Numbered from the stretch's first letter, positions 1 to 19,620 are shown. The stretch: DNA of 64,000 nt from Ecdyonurus torrentis (GCA_949318235.1 OX439132.1:5843534-5907533), one strand, 5' to 3'. Notes: generated by a model from the sequence alone, not told the origin. Made by a program: numbers and translations.

Positions 1-328
1 TAAGTTTGCAATTACGTAATGACTAGAAAAAAGTGAAGCAAAATAGTCGAGTACTGCTGATTATCTTAACCATTGTTTTCTATAACGTATGTCAAATGTA
101 TAATTTATATATATGTTCAGTCAACAACTGAGACTTTATCAATGACATATTGACATGTTCGTGATTCAATAAACTTATATCAAAGAAATAATGCATTTAT
201 AATATTATATACGAAAAAAAGAGTCAAGTATTAACCATGTTGGTTCAACTATGCTTCACAGGAAAGGTAATTTTTACCAGTATATAAAGAAGAAATGTTC
301 AACTTCCAAATTGCAAATTTGGTAGCCA

Positions 329-329
<1 letters not shown>

Positions 330-366
<37 letters not shown>
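330..366. repeat. A37 homopolymer
   Basis: Pure A run. Confidence 0.97.
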
Positions 367-368
<2 letters not shown>

Positions 369-953
369 GAGAGCATGTTGTAGTACTTTGGAATAACTAT
401 ATATTGATCACAACATATCTTATTCAACTTCTTTTTTCAGAGTTTAAAAATCGGATTAATTAGTGTACTGTATAACATTATCAAAATATAAGAAATAAAT
501 ATATATTTCTGAAATGTAGCAAATATAGTAAAATGATGGTATAAAAAAAATAAAAAAAAAAAAACTTCTTGGAAGCAGTAAAAATATTTTTAAATGACTA
601 TACTATAGTTCTGATTCATAGAAAATAAAATCGTGTGTGTAAGTAAAAGTTTTATGTAACATATCTTACACAATACTTAACAAAAAAAAATTACTTACAT
701 TAGAGCTAAGATAAAAATTAAGTCAAAGCAATAAACAACGTTTGTTATGCGGAGTTTCTCAGAGACAGTAGCATCTGCAAAATGATTATTATATAATACA
801 TATATATGATGACATAAATAAACTAGAACTCAAATAATAAAAATAATAAAGAAATGTTTTTAAACATCGTTTGATATTCTCACAGAACTAATAATAATTG
901 CGTAATTATATGATAAATATTTATGTTGACTTATTCAAAGTATAAAAATAACT

Positions 954-955
<2 letters not shown>

Positions 956-986
<31 letters not shown>
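956..986. repeat. T31 homopolymer
   Basis: Pure T run. Confidence 0.97.
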
Positions 987-991
<5 letters not shown>

Positions 992-3503
992 ACTGCAAAA
1001 ATGTACTTGATCACTTCACATATTTTATTTTCAAGACTAATAAATTAAACTGATGCTGGACATTATTACGTAAATCCATTATACAAAAAAAAAAAATATT
1101 TATATTTTTTAATAAGAAACTTTCATATTTATACTGAATGCGTATAATATAAGCTTCAAAGATTTTTTTTCTTTCTCTCTCATTCATATGCCGTAAAAAG
1201 CATCGCAATAAGCGTATATAAAACTTAATGTACCAGTAATAAGGATTAAAATACTTTTTTTTTCTTAATTTATATGTCACATATATTACGAATATATATA
1301 AAAAAAATATATAATACTTTTGATTTCAACATTTTTGATGTATGACATTTAGAAAGTAGAATTTTTATTTATCAAAAGTACTAACATTTTTATGTATACG
1401 CACCCTATAAAAAATTATTCTCTTTTAGATTTTAATTTGCATATAATAAATGTAAAAATATCAGTTGTTGTTTTTTATTTTAAGTTTATAATTTATTGAC
1501 AAATTTTTTATTATAATTACCTATTATACCTTTTTGAATATTAAATAGTAACTTTGGGTGTTTGTTTTTATTGTTGATAACATTGTATTCATAAGATTAT
1601 GTAGTCTTGTTGCTGCCATGAATGGATACATAATTTTGTATGCATGATTTTTTTTTTTTTTTTCAAGTTGAGTACATTTTTGCATTGTAATTAGGTCCTA
1701 AGAGAAAAAACAAACATATTTTCTGAGAGAGCTTGATTTTGTTATTTATTAATTTATTTAATTGCTCCAGTTTTTTTGGAGCACTGGATTTCTTTTCATT
1801 GCTATTATATATTTTTGTTTAAGTTACGACTACAGGCAATAAAAATTGCCTACCAATAATACATAAAAACATGATTGGTAATTTCTAACATATCAACCAT
1901 ATATGAAAAATATCGATTTTGAATATTATATTAAAAATTGTAAAACAGTTTTTATAAAATCTGACATGCAAAATCAATTTAATATACTAAAAAAATTAAT
2001 TCAGAATTATATACGGAAATAATAAATTACGTAATTTATGCTGCTTTGAATAATTTCTATATTCTATAGAGCACAACATTTTAGAATAACATAGGTAATT
2101 ATGCTGAACGTCCTAACTATTATGCTAATCACTACACAATATAGCATAAATTATGTTGTTATGCATAAATGTTGCTGCATTAAGCTAGCATTATTATTAC
2201 GTAGTTATTTTTGTATACGTGTGGTTTTTCTCTCACTTTACAATCTAATAAGATAAGCGTATGATTTAAAATCAACTTAACTTGTTTTCACTAAAAACGA
2301 AGAAAATTATTTTATAATATTGATAAACTGGAATGAGTGATAATACAGTATTTAGTTTCAAAAGAATTTATACATAACACAAAATATACATGAAGTATTT
2401 AATTTTAATGGTATACATAATGATCATTTGTAACTTCTGTAATTAAGAATATTTTGCACATCAAATCATCAAGTTAACGCAATGTCGTAAAAAAAAATAC
2501 AAGTATGTCGAATTCCAAGAGAGAGCATGTCTTCTTATTTTTTTTTTTACTAAAACTGTCCATTATTTACATTCATAACATGAAAAAAAAATTGTACATT
2601 AACTTAAAAAAAATACCGTGAAGACTTTAATTAATTAAATAAATAAGTTCTGCAATTAATTATTAGTCGCCATATTAGTTTGGATATTGTTGGAAATATT
2701 GGACGCCCTATGTTCCCGGTGCTATTTTTTCCCACATAACCGATGGACAAATCGATTTGATATTTGGTAAATGAAAATATGGTATTAAAGGCAATACAAA
2801 CTTTTTTTTTTAAATCTATCAAGAAAAAATTCTTCATGTCTGAGGTTAATTGTTAAAATATTGCTATTAAAATAATAATAATAATCTAATCATACTGTTA
2901 TGAACTCTATATTAATATTACTGAAATAAATAGTAATTAAAAAAAATGCTTGTGCATTTCGTATAAGTACAGTATATAAGTTTTAGATCCTTTCTTTTAG
3001 TCATCATATAATGATTATTATTAATGAATTAAAATTAATTAAGGCTATAAGCATGTTAATTAAAATTTATTTAATGACAGTAACGGTGATTATTTTTTAT
3101 GATTATTTAAAATTTAGAAAACAATGACTTATAAGTATTAAAAAATAAAAATTGAGGGGTATTGATTAAAAAATAATATCAGAAAAAAAATACTAATACG
3201 TTTTAAAAAATCAATAATTTTTTTTATTTATTACAACAATTATTGTATATTTTTAAATCATTCAAGTATATGTATCTGTAAAATTAGGGAGTTCATAAAA
3301 TGATGAACTGATGTTGGTGATAAAATAACTTTATTATAATATGAATCAGATAATTCAAAGTTACAATTTTTACTTCATGAATAAAATATATAAAATCATT
3401 TATCAAAATCATTTATTTTTATATTAACAGATTCAATAACTTTTTGTTATCATGATTCCATGTATACAGTACATGATGTACAGACAATGTGATACAAAAG
3501 TTT

Positions 3504-3595
3504 ACTCTATATTGCCTTATGGCAATACCATGTTGCAATTAATACAGTATGTTGTAGTTACGAATAAATTGTATATTGTTATAAGGTGATAGAGT
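3504..3595. repeat. Short hairpin element
   Basis: ACTCTATATTGCCTTATGGC faces ACTCTATCACCTTATAACAA read from the other end, giving an imperfect 92-base hairpin followed by AAAATTT. A looser relative with the same ACTCT...AGAGT ends and the same flank lies at 44,696-44,801. Confidence 0.4.
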
Positions 3596-3801
3596 AAAAT
3601 TTGATTCTACAGTATCTGTACATAAAGTACACGTCAAATAAATAAATGGAATCATGTCAGTATTGATTGAGCAGTTATACATTTTACATGAAACCTCGTA
3701 CAGAAAACACAAACCTTTAAACTTCTCATTATAAAGCATTTATTCTTCACTGCAAAGTAATATGTGTATGCGATTCTAAATGTATGCGGTCAATGCACTT
3801 G

Positions 3802-5490
<1,689 letters not shown>

Positions 5491-5520
5491 ACAAAACAAC
5501 AACAACAACAACAACAAAAC

Positions 5521-6840
5521 ACACGTAAAGAAGAGGTTTCTGCAATGCCAAAGGATAGAAAATTAGTGAGCGCTCATTTTTGCAATTTGCCTGTGATCAG
5601 CTAACACTCCAGTAACATATACATTGGATTGAACTTGCACAATTATTATATTTCTCTCCATTAAGTTAATAATAACATGTTAAAATGTTCCTCTCATATA
5701 AATTTGTAATGTACGCGGAAGATTTTAACAATACTCTTTGTAAATGACCCAGTTTACGGTAAAAAAAAAGGAAAATAAAAACATGCTGATTTTATATATC
5801 ATAAAAATGTACACTTACGTACTTTATAAAATGTCCATACAGTCTACGGACAAAACTGGTTTAATATTATTTGTTATATGGATCAATGGTGTAATTCGAG
5901 CTACAGGGCAGACATTTTTTAGAAGAATAAAGTGTACTATTTTCAAAGAGCTAATTAATCACGAAACTTTAAAAGTTTCTTGACATATTCCATAATTTCC
6001 ATCTAATTAATAATATAATATAATAATTTAAACTAAAATATATTATATTGAGCAATACTTGAAGATTTTTTTTTATATAAAATTAAGAGATTTAAATGCA
6101 TAATTATGAAGTTTTATAAACCATTAAAATACTAAAGAAAAATCTTCTTTAAAATTACGTAATGCATGTAATTTATATTTTATACATTTCATCTCATGAT
6201 AATATATTACTTTACGGTTATATTGACCGCCAGCAGGGTTTAGGCATACTCTCTTGTTGTAATTATACATGTGTGAGATGGCTTTTTAGTTAATTAGATG
6301 CAAGCTAATTTCATTTCTTTTATTTTTAACATGTATGTATGCATACGTACTGTTTATGTAATATACCATCATGTAAATAATTTTTACAGTTATTTATTTG
6401 TTACTTTTTAATTTTTAAGCAGACACAGTACATGTAAACAACTTTTTTTATTTCTTATTATTTTTATATTATGTAAATTTATTTTAAAGTTTATAATACA
6501 AAAATTAAAAGTTAAATGCATCAGATAGGTTTTGAATTATTATTTGGTGGGATCGCTGTTTTATTTGAAAAGCTGTCAGGCACCTTAATTAAGAAGGTCC
6601 TGAAAACTGTGATTACAACAAGCATATATGGGCATATACTTTTAGACAAAATAAATTAACATGATGTGGATGGAGGTACAGTATTTCATTATTATTTTTA
6701 TTTTACAAATGAAAGTAAATTGTGGCAAGAACTGAAATAAAACTGATATGATAACTAAAGTTTTAGGGCAATTGTTATTCTTATTATCAATAATTAAAAT
6801 CAATTTTTTAAACTTAATCGATAGATTGTAATAGTCTTAA
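5521..6840. other. AT-rich non-coding DNA
   Basis: An open frame at 5,744-5,983 has no recognisable motif. A small GC-richer patch (GACCGCCAGCAGGGTTTAGG) lies near 6,225. Nothing else was seen. Confidence 0.5.
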
Positions 6841-6910
6841 TAATAATGAAAGGCTTTTTTATTGGGCAAAATCAGGCGTACAACCACTCAATCTAACCCA
6901 ACTGTTTAAA
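6841..6910 (-). repeat. Dispersed repeat, copy 1
   Basis: TTATTGGGCAAAATCAGGCG and CTCAATCTAACCCAACTG match, inverted, the segment at 11,165-11,225. It is a short piece of an unassigned interspersed repeat. Confidence 0.6.
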
Positions 6911-7559
6911 AGTACATTCAGATACAATTTTTGTTTGTAAAAACATCAACATATAGCGTGAAAATTATATTAATAATTTTTTTGAGGATTTTTAAATACA
7001 ATTTGTTAATTTAATAACTAGAATTTTAAAGTTAAGTTGAGTCTTATATCCATAATCTATAAGAAGAGCGATATATGTGACTCACATTTATGGTAACATT
7101 TTAGAGAATAACTTGGTATAGAACTTGCAAAAAAAGAAAAGGAAAAAAAATCAAAATATTTTTTTAAAAAATAGGCAAATTTTTAATTTCCATGATCAGT
7201 TGGACAGTTGTATTTACCACCACAAAGATGGCAATTGAGCGCAAGGATGTCCAATGTGTCTTTATATTAACAAACACTCTCACAGACACTCCCGCATTGT
7301 CTTTTAATTCTTTAAAATAAACTTTTACTTTCTACATTGAATTTTTTATGTTTGAAATTACTTTATACTTTTCCAGATTCTTGCAAAAGTTTCCTTCTCC
7401 TTTAAATACAATAAACATGAAATATAAAAAATAAATTTTTAGTAAAAGACCATTGAACTCTTTATTGTATGTAGCCGTATGTATAGCAATCAATCATTCG
7501 TAAAATTAAAATTAATAATGAATCAAAATTTTATTATTTCTTTTATAATCAATGACCTT

Positions 7560-7562
<3 letters not shown>

Positions 7563-7622
<60 letters not shown>

Positions 7623-7630
7623 ATATATAT
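7563..7630. repeat. (TA)n microsatellite
   Basis: Alternating TA is interrupted once by TTT near 7,608. Confidence 0.97.
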
Positions 7631-8234
7631 AATAAAATTTGTTATCTTTTTTAATCAAAGGTTAATTTGAGATAACAGATATTAATTACCAACAACCATA
7701 GTAATTTTTCATTTCTATATATTTTTTAAGATTCTATCTATATAAGAAGCTAAATTCAAAATATACATATTTCTCGCACGATTTATTCCCTAATTACATA
7801 TATAAAAAAAGTTAGTCAAATGAGTTGTTTATGTGATAGCCAGTTAAAAAAAAAATACACGTGGTATTTGTAGCTTGCCAATTTATCAAGCTTAAGTAAC
7901 TACATGTAAATTACTATAACATATATTAAAATATACTAACAAATGTCTACATTTTTTATGTTTAAACATTGCTCTCTTCTAATTTTTTTTATTTTAATTT
8001 TATTTAATTAGATAATAATTATAAACCAAGGTTAAAATTGGATTAGATTGAATACTTTAGGCGTTGAAATTTGATGTATGGTATGCTTTTTTTATGTTAC
8101 AGTTTTTTTTTTATGTATAAATAATTGAGGAATTGTAATTTTTTACTTGAATTATCTTAAAGGAATAGAACAGAAAAAAAACATAAGTATTTATATCACA
8201 AAATACTTGTTGCAACTTACATAATAAATAACAT

Positions 8235-8520
8235 TATTTTGTCTCAAAACCCAACTGTAGCGCCGGAGCAGTGACTATTTTTTTTTCGATTTATGCAACC
8301 CGCACAACATTTTTATACTTTTTTTTTTTTTTTTTTTTTTTTTTTGCTTGTCACTGACGTCAAAAACAGGAATACATAGTCACGCCAATAGCATACTTTA
8401 CAGTATTTTCACGCTCTCTTGTGGGGTCACATTTACATTCTGCAGGTAAAAATTTGTTATTAGTTTTGGAGATCCCATTTTGTGTTTAATCATTAAAAAA
8501 CCACATGATGTTTCATGTGC
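8235..8520 (-). repeat. Dispersed repeat with conserved GC-rich words, copy 1
   Basis: Read on the minus strand it contains AAACACAAAATGGGAT, then ATTTTTACCTGCAGAATGTA, ATGTTGTGCGGGTTGCATAA and a GGCGCTACAGTTGGGTTTTG block, all recurring in order at 51,868-52,095. A T27 homopolymer and a CRE (8,355) sit inside this copy. The source element is unknown. Confidence 0.65.
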
Positions 8521-8694
8521 TCTATAGCTTTTTAATTTAATAAAAATAAGTAGATATAGTTTCAACAGTTGAACAGCAATGATTATGTTAATAATACGTA
8601 ATTGTATTCTAAATTTAATGTATAATATGTGCATGTGTCTGTTATTTTTACTTTAGTTATTCTTACTTTGTAATCCATTGATTATTTGTACTGA

Positions 8695-8765
8695 GTGTAC
8701 CGCCAATGTATTGGGCGCAAGCCTGTTTTTGGTTGACAAATAAATAAATAAATAAAATAAAAACA
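8695..8765 (+). mobile_element. 3' tail of a LINE-like retrotransposon
   Basis: A GC-richer stub (CCGCCAATGTATTGGGCGCA) is followed by TTTTTGGTTGAC and an (AAAT)n tail. Short AAAT-type tails after GTTGACAAAT are common at the 3' ends of arthropod non-LTR elements. Only the last tens of bases are present (5' truncation). Confidence 0.5.
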
Positions 8766-9639
8766 TCCAAAATTTGACTGTCTGTTGCTTTTCAAGTTGG
8801 TATCATTAAAGATATAGTATGTGTTAGATATTATTGATAAAAAAAATTCAGGGTATGACACCGTTAAAATATAGGAATGGAGAAAAAAGTTGTTGAATTT
8901 AATATTAATCCTCATATCACTAATTTCATACCCATAATTTAAAACTTTGTTAGGAGATACCCCTCAATTTTTAGATATTTTGGTACTATATAAGACTGAA
9001 ATACCACTAATGGTGTTTATGTTTTTTGTGCTCCAAACCACGAAAAAATGACAATCACCTAATGCTTTTTCAATAGAGTTACGCATTTTTTGGAGCAAGG
9101 GAACAGGGTTTACGAACATCATTATTGTGCACATTGTTTTTTTTTTATCAGCTGATTGCTATTGATAAACACTCCCTTAAATACTTACTTTGTTAGTGAA
9201 ATTTTATTAATTTTTTGAAAGTTGTTGAAAGTTGTAATTTCTTAAAGAATTCACATACAGCAGCCGCATTTGTTGCTTAAATATTTTATTATTTATGCAT
9301 GAGACATTGGTTTGAAGATTCTTATGATTATGTTTAAATTGTATTCAAAGACATCGTTTTTATTTTTAGCAAAGGATAATAATAATAAAAAAATCCAAAC
9401 AATTTTATTTTTTAGGTTTCTCTTGGAATTCAAATCCCAGTAATTTTAGTGTTGATTAAATGTATTATATATTTAACTCTAACGTTGTTCAAAATAATTT
9501 GAATCCAATTTAATGCAAAATCGTCACCATATGTTGTATGATATCTTTTTTTATCCCTTTTTTTAAAGAAAGGTATAAAATAAAAAAATGAGTATTACAT
9601 TGTAATATACTTGACAATTTAGGTTTTATAATTAAGATA

Positions 9640-9842
9640 TAGTGGCGGGTGCTGCCGTCGTAAGATTGGTAGTCCAAGCTGTACAGGTCTGGTATTAGGA
9701 GCCCAGAGGAGTGTGGTATTAAGGGTAGAGACTGTGGTCTGGTAAGCCACAGATCATTGTAAGCCCTCTTACTAGAAAGGATCCATCCTGGCTTACCCCG
9801 AAAGGGATTATAGCGTCATGATATGTATGTGTGTATGTATTA
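9640..9842 (+). mobile_element. 3' end of a non-LTR retrotransposon or SINE
   Basis: About 200 bases stand out by near-balanced base composition (GTGGCGGGTGCTGCCGTCGT ... CTGGCTTACCCCGAAAGGGA) and end in a TGTATG-type microsatellite tail. This is the structure of a 5'-truncated LINE or of a SINE. No convincing Pol III A/B boxes were found. Confidence 0.5.
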
Positions 9843-10829
9843 AGATGTACACTGTCATGATTAAAATTCAGCAAAACAATAAATGTCTGCCCATAAAATA
9901 TTTTACATCTTCTTCTTGGAATAATCTATCAGCACAAATATAAATTATATTAAACAGAAAATACATCACTTTTTTATTGTATTTTTGCTATAAATTTTAA
10001 TTTAAAAATAAAAATTTTGCTACTTATTATATAAAGTTAAGAAGCTATTAAAAATATGAAAAGGATTTAAAAAAAATGAAGTAACTTTACTTTATGTCTA
10101 GCCATATATGGAAAGTTTAAAATTAAAATTAAAGACATTTTTACTTTTATATAATAATATACAAAAACTTTTTTTAATACATTTTAAGTTGGCTGTCAAG
10201 AATTCTAATATTATGATTCTTATATAAGACGTTTCAAGAACTTTTTTTTTCCTGATTCCATTATTTATTTTAAATTTTAAGAAATCGTCAATATATACTC
10301 TAATTAAATCAAACGACCAATCATTCAGCTATTAAACACCTTGCATGCTTTCTTTATTACCTTACAAGGCATGCCTGTATTTAAGACACAAGTATATAAA
10401 GCGTACAAAGTGTCTAAACTTTTTATTATTATTATTACTTACGTACGTACATTGACTCAGAATATAAAAGTTAAGTCAAGCATTCAAGAAAGACAATAAT
10501 CTGACAGTTTTTTTTAATATTTAAATAATATACATAAGTTTTTAATTTAAATATTTTTTTATACGTCTCAGGGTATAATATATTTTTGTAGATTTTTTTA
10601 ATAAGATAATATTTTTATATATATTTTTTCTATATAACAGATGCATTGCGAGAATAAAATTGTTAGCAAACTTATATTTAGGTTCTTTTTGATGCTGAAG
10701 CAAAAAATGGTTTGCCTATACGAGATATTTTAATATTTTAAGACTAAATAATATTTTTATATATTGACTCTCTTTTATTTACCAACATGCTCTACTTATA
10801 TGTATATATTTATACTTTTGTATATGTAC

Positions 10830-10985
10830 GGTCTTTTTACTGAAAAATTAATTTTTATTGGCATATGGAAATAACATGTATTTAAATGGAGTTTTATCGT
10901 CAACTGAAGTCTCCATCTGATTGCATTGTATGGCCAATGCCATATACATAAGCCAATAGAAATAAATTTTTTAGTTGAAAGACTC
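10830..10985 (+). mobile_element. Short-TIR MITE, copy 1
   Basis: About 155 bases have inverted ends: GTCTTTTTACTGAAAAATTA at the left faces GTCTTTCAACTAAAAAATTT read inward from the right, both continuing to TATTGGC. The right half (ATCTGATTGCATTGTATGGC) recurs inverted at 36,745-36,845. It is non-coding. Confidence 0.65.
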
Positions 10986-11164
10986 TACCATGTGACAAAA
11001 AATCTTACTATATTATTGCCTTATGCCGATAAAGACATTTATATCACAAAGAAATTTGTCAATCCAAATATTCTTAGATTGAAGTATGAAGACTTTTAAT
11101 GAGTGAAAAGAAAAACATTTTGTTTGTTTGTATTAATCAAAAATTGTAACTGACTTTAGTGTTA

Positions 11165-11225
11165 AGCAGTTGGGTTAAATTGAGAGATTTGTAGCCTGAT
11201 TTTGCCCAATAAAAGCCGTTAATTA
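11165..11225 (+). repeat. Dispersed repeat, copy 2
   Basis: CAGTTGGGTTAAATTGAGAG and GCCTGATTTTGCCCAATAAA are the inverse of 6,841-6,910 with several substitutions. No ends are recognisable. Confidence 0.6.
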
Positions 11226-11308
11226 TTATTATTTAGACTTTATAACATTAATTAACAAAATGCTCAATATAAGTATATTGTATTTTCACAAGGACTATAG
11301 TTCACACT

Positions 11309-11339
<31 letters not shown>

Positions 11340-11748
11340 TCATTGTACAAAAATTAAATTTTTGAAGTTTTTCTAAAGTTAACAATTTTTACGATTTCAA
11401 GCATCCATTTAAAGATTTGAGATATTAGTTTGTCTATCTACATTTCCGTTTCATTGAACGTTCCATATTCTACAGTATTTAAAGAAGAAGAAAAATCACA
11501 TTTTGTATAACATAGCCATATAAATAATAATCATTTCCAAATTCAAAACATATTATTTATTCAACTCAATTATATGATGCAGATAATGCTATAAGAGAAG
11601 TATTGGCAATATTGTTGAGAAAACAAAAATTTCCACAATCAATTTTATAGTCAGGGAAGTGCTAACAGGGTCAAATTTTCAGGATAGCAAAATATGAGCG
11701 TAGGAACACATTTTATCATGAGATCATTATTTTATTTGAACCATGTAC

Positions 11749-11752
<4 letters not shown>

Positions 11753-11791
<39 letters not shown>
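11753..11791. repeat. (TA)n microsatellite
   Basis: About 19 uninterrupted TA units. Confidence 0.97.
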
Positions 11792-11794
<3 letters not shown>

Positions 11795-13388
11795 TTGGCC
11801 TTTTAATCTTATCTTTTTTTATTATGCAAAGCCATTTTTTATTGTAAGTGTAATGACAAAAGTTGTTTCAAGAAAAAATTATGATAAAAAAAACACGATA
11901 TAATGCTCCGAAAAAATCATGATGTCACTTAAAATATAAAATATATTAACCCTATAAAATTTATAGGCGTTTTTTTTTTTTTTTTTTTTTTCCTAAAATA
12001 ATTATGCGGGAAACGTTGGAAAGAAATTAAATAGTTTTTAAAAGCTCAATCATTAAAAGTAAAAATTGCAATTTAGCAAATAAATATAACAAAAAACTTT
12101 CTACTTTATATGCAAAGATTTAAGAATAAAAAATCTGAGAAAATAAGCTTTTTTCACTAACAAAAGAGTTTTTTTTTTAAATAATATCGTATTATTTGCA
12201 CTTAAAATAAATTCATGACAAAAATACGAGTCTTGCAAATATAGTCAACTTCTCCAGTTCAGTTGATAATAATCGCGACTATAAACGTCCTTCATTATAA
12301 ATATACATGCGGAGTATAAAATTACATTAATTACTAATTACAAAGTGACATACACCTATACATATAATATAAATCAATAACGCCTACAGTATAGGCAATC
12401 TATTTCTCCACGCATAATTACATTTTTCCTTCATTTCTGCAAATCTATTCATTATAATTTAAATTGAGTAATATACAGTATTATTCTAGAAGTTTGTATT
12501 CCGTGCAAGGCGATATATACATAATATTCTGATGCTTCAAGACTCCCCTTCATAGGATGTCGTGAAGTTTAATCTAGATCAAGGTCCAGTAAAATATATT
12601 ATACAATTTCTGCAACGACTGATCTCATGTGTGTGTGTGTGTAAAAGTAATGAGTTAGGAAGCTGTCTTTTTCAATTCTTTCATGTCATTTTTTTATGAA
12701 GTTTTTATATTATCTTAAACAAAAATCTTTTTATTATTATTAATTTTTACTTCTTCTTAAATTTCATATAATAATGTTTGATGCGTAAAATTTTTATTTA
12801 GCAAGCAGTCAAGTTTATTTCTTACAGGTCAACTATTTTTACACTCAACTGATTTTTGTTGTTTATACAATAGAATATTGTATAAAAAATATATTATATG
12901 GGTGCGTCATCGTATTAGTTTTCTATTAAATAATTTAACAAAAACTTATAAATGCGTATACCATGTGTGTTTTTATTATAGATTTTAATAAAAGATAAAA
13001 ATTAATAGGATGAAATTTCATATCCATTTTTTTTTTAAATAAATTTATGCATGCAAGAATTTGCAAAAGTGATTTTCTTTTTATTCGTAGACATTTTATT
13101 GAGGATATTTGAAACCTAAATCTTTCTAACACATTAACTGTCTATATTTTCACAAGCTTTGTCTTATAATTGCTTCAATGATTTTGGTACTTAAAAAATT
13201 ACCTCTTCACGTTTTTTTTTTTTTGATAAATTAATTATGCAACAATTTCTTTAATATTTAAAAAAAATCAATAAAAAATCGATAGTCACTTTTTTTTCTA
13301 GAATAAATTAGGTATTAAATTTTTAACTTTAAAATATTTTTCATTGCATGGTAAATAAATAATTAAATAAAATACACTTTGTTTAAAT
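11792..13388. other. AT-rich non-coding DNA
   Basis: It contains a T22 run near 11,970, one E2F-like half site GCGGGAAA (12,006) and a short (GT)n near 12,630. No gene. Confidence 0.5.
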
Positions 13389-13605
13389 AGGGTGGTTGCA
13401 GTCATGTTAAAGGCAACGCTGCATAATGTGAGTACTAAATAACATAGGCCGGTATGGGAAAATGGCACATTTTGCCAGTTTAAAAATACTTAGCCATTTT
13501 TTTGAGAGAATTGATGCTGTTAACAAGTTGAATTAGGTTTTTTCATGCAAGTATAGTGAGAAAAATAAAAATGACAAAAAATTAGTTATTTTCGAAAGAA
13601 AATGA
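13389..13605 (+). mobile_element. Non-autonomous DNA element, GGGTG family, 5' part
   Basis: The sequence begins TAGGGTGGTTGCAGTCATGT and shares long blocks with the copies at 21,746 and 58,241 (for example GAGTACTAAATAACAT, GGTATGGGAAAATG, GATGCTGTTAACA). Similarity fades near 13,605, so the distal half is missing or unrecognisable. Confidence 0.7.
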
Positions 13606-16368
<2,763 letters not shown>

Positions 16369-16939
16369 AAGAAAAAGGCTTATCATTAACAAACGAAGTA
16401 ACACAAAGACTCCACAATTGGAATTTTATTAATATAACATGACATGCCATTACGAAACGTCGCGCCGTACGTTCGTCTCCAACTTTTCTCTGTACAGTTA
16501 GATGAAAATCAAATGTCAAAATGTCTATTTCATTTAAAAAAAATATCATGCATGACTCTAAAAGACTAAAAAAAGATGGTTATTTTATTAATATTAATAA
16601 TAAAAAGAAAAAATTAAATATATATAAAATAGTAATAAAAGATATTTTATATAGCATTGTAAAAATTATATTTTATTATTTAGAATTTGTGTGTATATAA
16701 TAATATAATATATTATATAAAAAAAAGTTTGTAAAATTGGATTATCTCGGTTGTGTATGTAAAGACCTGAGGCGTGCTTCGACACAAAAGGTAGAAGTTT
16801 CACGGCGACTCTTGGCGTAACATCACAATTTCCCCCCTTGTAATAATATTATACATTGAGTGGCGGCTGACTTGAGAAAAGTATGTGTGTGTTGTTTTTT
16901 TTGTGAGTGTGCAGTGACCGCGAGATTGAGCTCCAGTAG

Positions 16940-16942
<3 letters not shown>

Positions 16943-16977
<35 letters not shown>
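16943..16977. repeat. (CT)n microsatellite in a GC-richer stretch
   Basis: About 17 CT units. The surrounding 16,740-17,010 is less AT-rich than average (GAGTGGCGGCTGAC, GCAGTGACCGCGAGATTGAG) and could be transcribed or regulatory, but no gene is seen. Confidence 0.9.
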
Positions 16978-16980
<3 letters not shown>

Positions 16981-17824
16981 ATATGCTTGCATTACGCAAC
17001 TCGGCCACTGAACCTATTAAACCTTTAGCATATAGCTTCTCTGTTGGTTATAATGCACTTTAATACGACTATAAAATAGAATATAATGTTGTACTGATTT
17101 GACCGTATATGTATAATGAAGAATAAAACAGAATGAACAAATCAATTTATAGTTCAAATCAGTAATAAAATTAAATTCTTTCCCACTTACATGCACATAC
17201 AAATACATACATATACAAAAAGTATGATCTAATTGCATTATTTTGTTATCTGAATTTATCAAGAAGTAATGAAAGATTTCATTACTTTAAAAAAGTGCAT
17301 GTTCGTATGATGCAATACTGTCAGTGGAAAATACATTTGATTGCATACAATCTCCACTTACGAGCATTATTTTTTGTGTAATCAAATTTCCGTGTAGGGA
17401 TGCAATAAAAATATTTGTTCAAATAAATTCTTGTTCACAAGGAGCATGCAATTTTTTTTTCGCTGCAATATTTTCAAAGCTTAATTTAAACAAAACTTTT
17501 ATGGTCTGTTCACACGGATTAATATTTAAATTTTTTCAATAAATTCAATTGCATGAATATTCAACGGTCAAAAATAAATATACGTAATAATTATGTTAGC
17601 CCGATTTCAATCAAATTTATTCACAACAACATAATTCTATTGTAATAAATATGTTACACTGATGCAGCCAAAAAATAAAGGTTTACTCTCAATTAACGCA
17701 TAAATATTTAGAAAGTATACCTATATATGAAGTGCATTTTGATTGTATGTCAAATAGGAGTGTACATTTTCATTTATTTTCACTTAATATTTGAACTGGA
17801 GGATGCAAGTATGATGATTACCGC

Positions 17825-17910
17825 CAGTGATGGGTACTATACCTAAACATTATATTGTACACCATGCTCTATACCCATTTCACTATATAGTAGACCATAC
17901 CCATGCACTA
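17825..17910. mobile_element. hAT-like mini-element, 86 bases
   Basis: It starts CAGTGATGGGTACTATACC and ends CCATACCCATGCACTA, so the ends are imperfect inverses of the CAGTG-xx-GGGTA type seen in hAT elements. No clear 8-base duplication is visible. It lies 30 bases from the next mini-element. Confidence 0.4.
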
Positions 17911-17939
17911 CGGTATTCGGTGCTCTGGGGGTATGTTCC

Positions 17940-18055
17940 GTAAGGTTTCACGAGAAACTCGGTATCGAGAAAGGGTGCATGGCTCACGAGTTCTCTTTAG
18001 TAAACAAGTGAGTTACGCCCCCTTTCTCGGTACCGAGTTTCTTGTAAGGCCTTAC
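17940..18055. mobile_element. Mini inverted-repeat element, 116 bases
   Basis: Two 36-base arms match at about 31 positions: both start GTAAGG and end AGAAACTCGGTA(T/C)CGAGAAAGGG read inward. About 44 bases separate them. The block is much more G/C-rich than its surroundings. A MITE or a structured non-coding insertion are both possible, and no second copy was seen here. Confidence 0.55.

Positions 18056-19620
<1,565 letters not shown>

Larger units (their letters stand above)
1..3503. other. AT-rich non-coding DNA
   Basis: Apart from the A37 and T31 runs, no gene or strong repeat is seen. Around 2,100-2,190 TTATGC/GCATAA words recur but form no clean element. The word GATGGACAAATCGATTTGAT near 2,742 resembles, inverted, a stretch near 43,600. 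Confidence 0.5.

Noticed and set aside
9640..9842. tRNA gene or tRNA-derived SINE head
   Set aside because: No convincing A and B boxes or cloverleaf were found; only the tail structure is supported.
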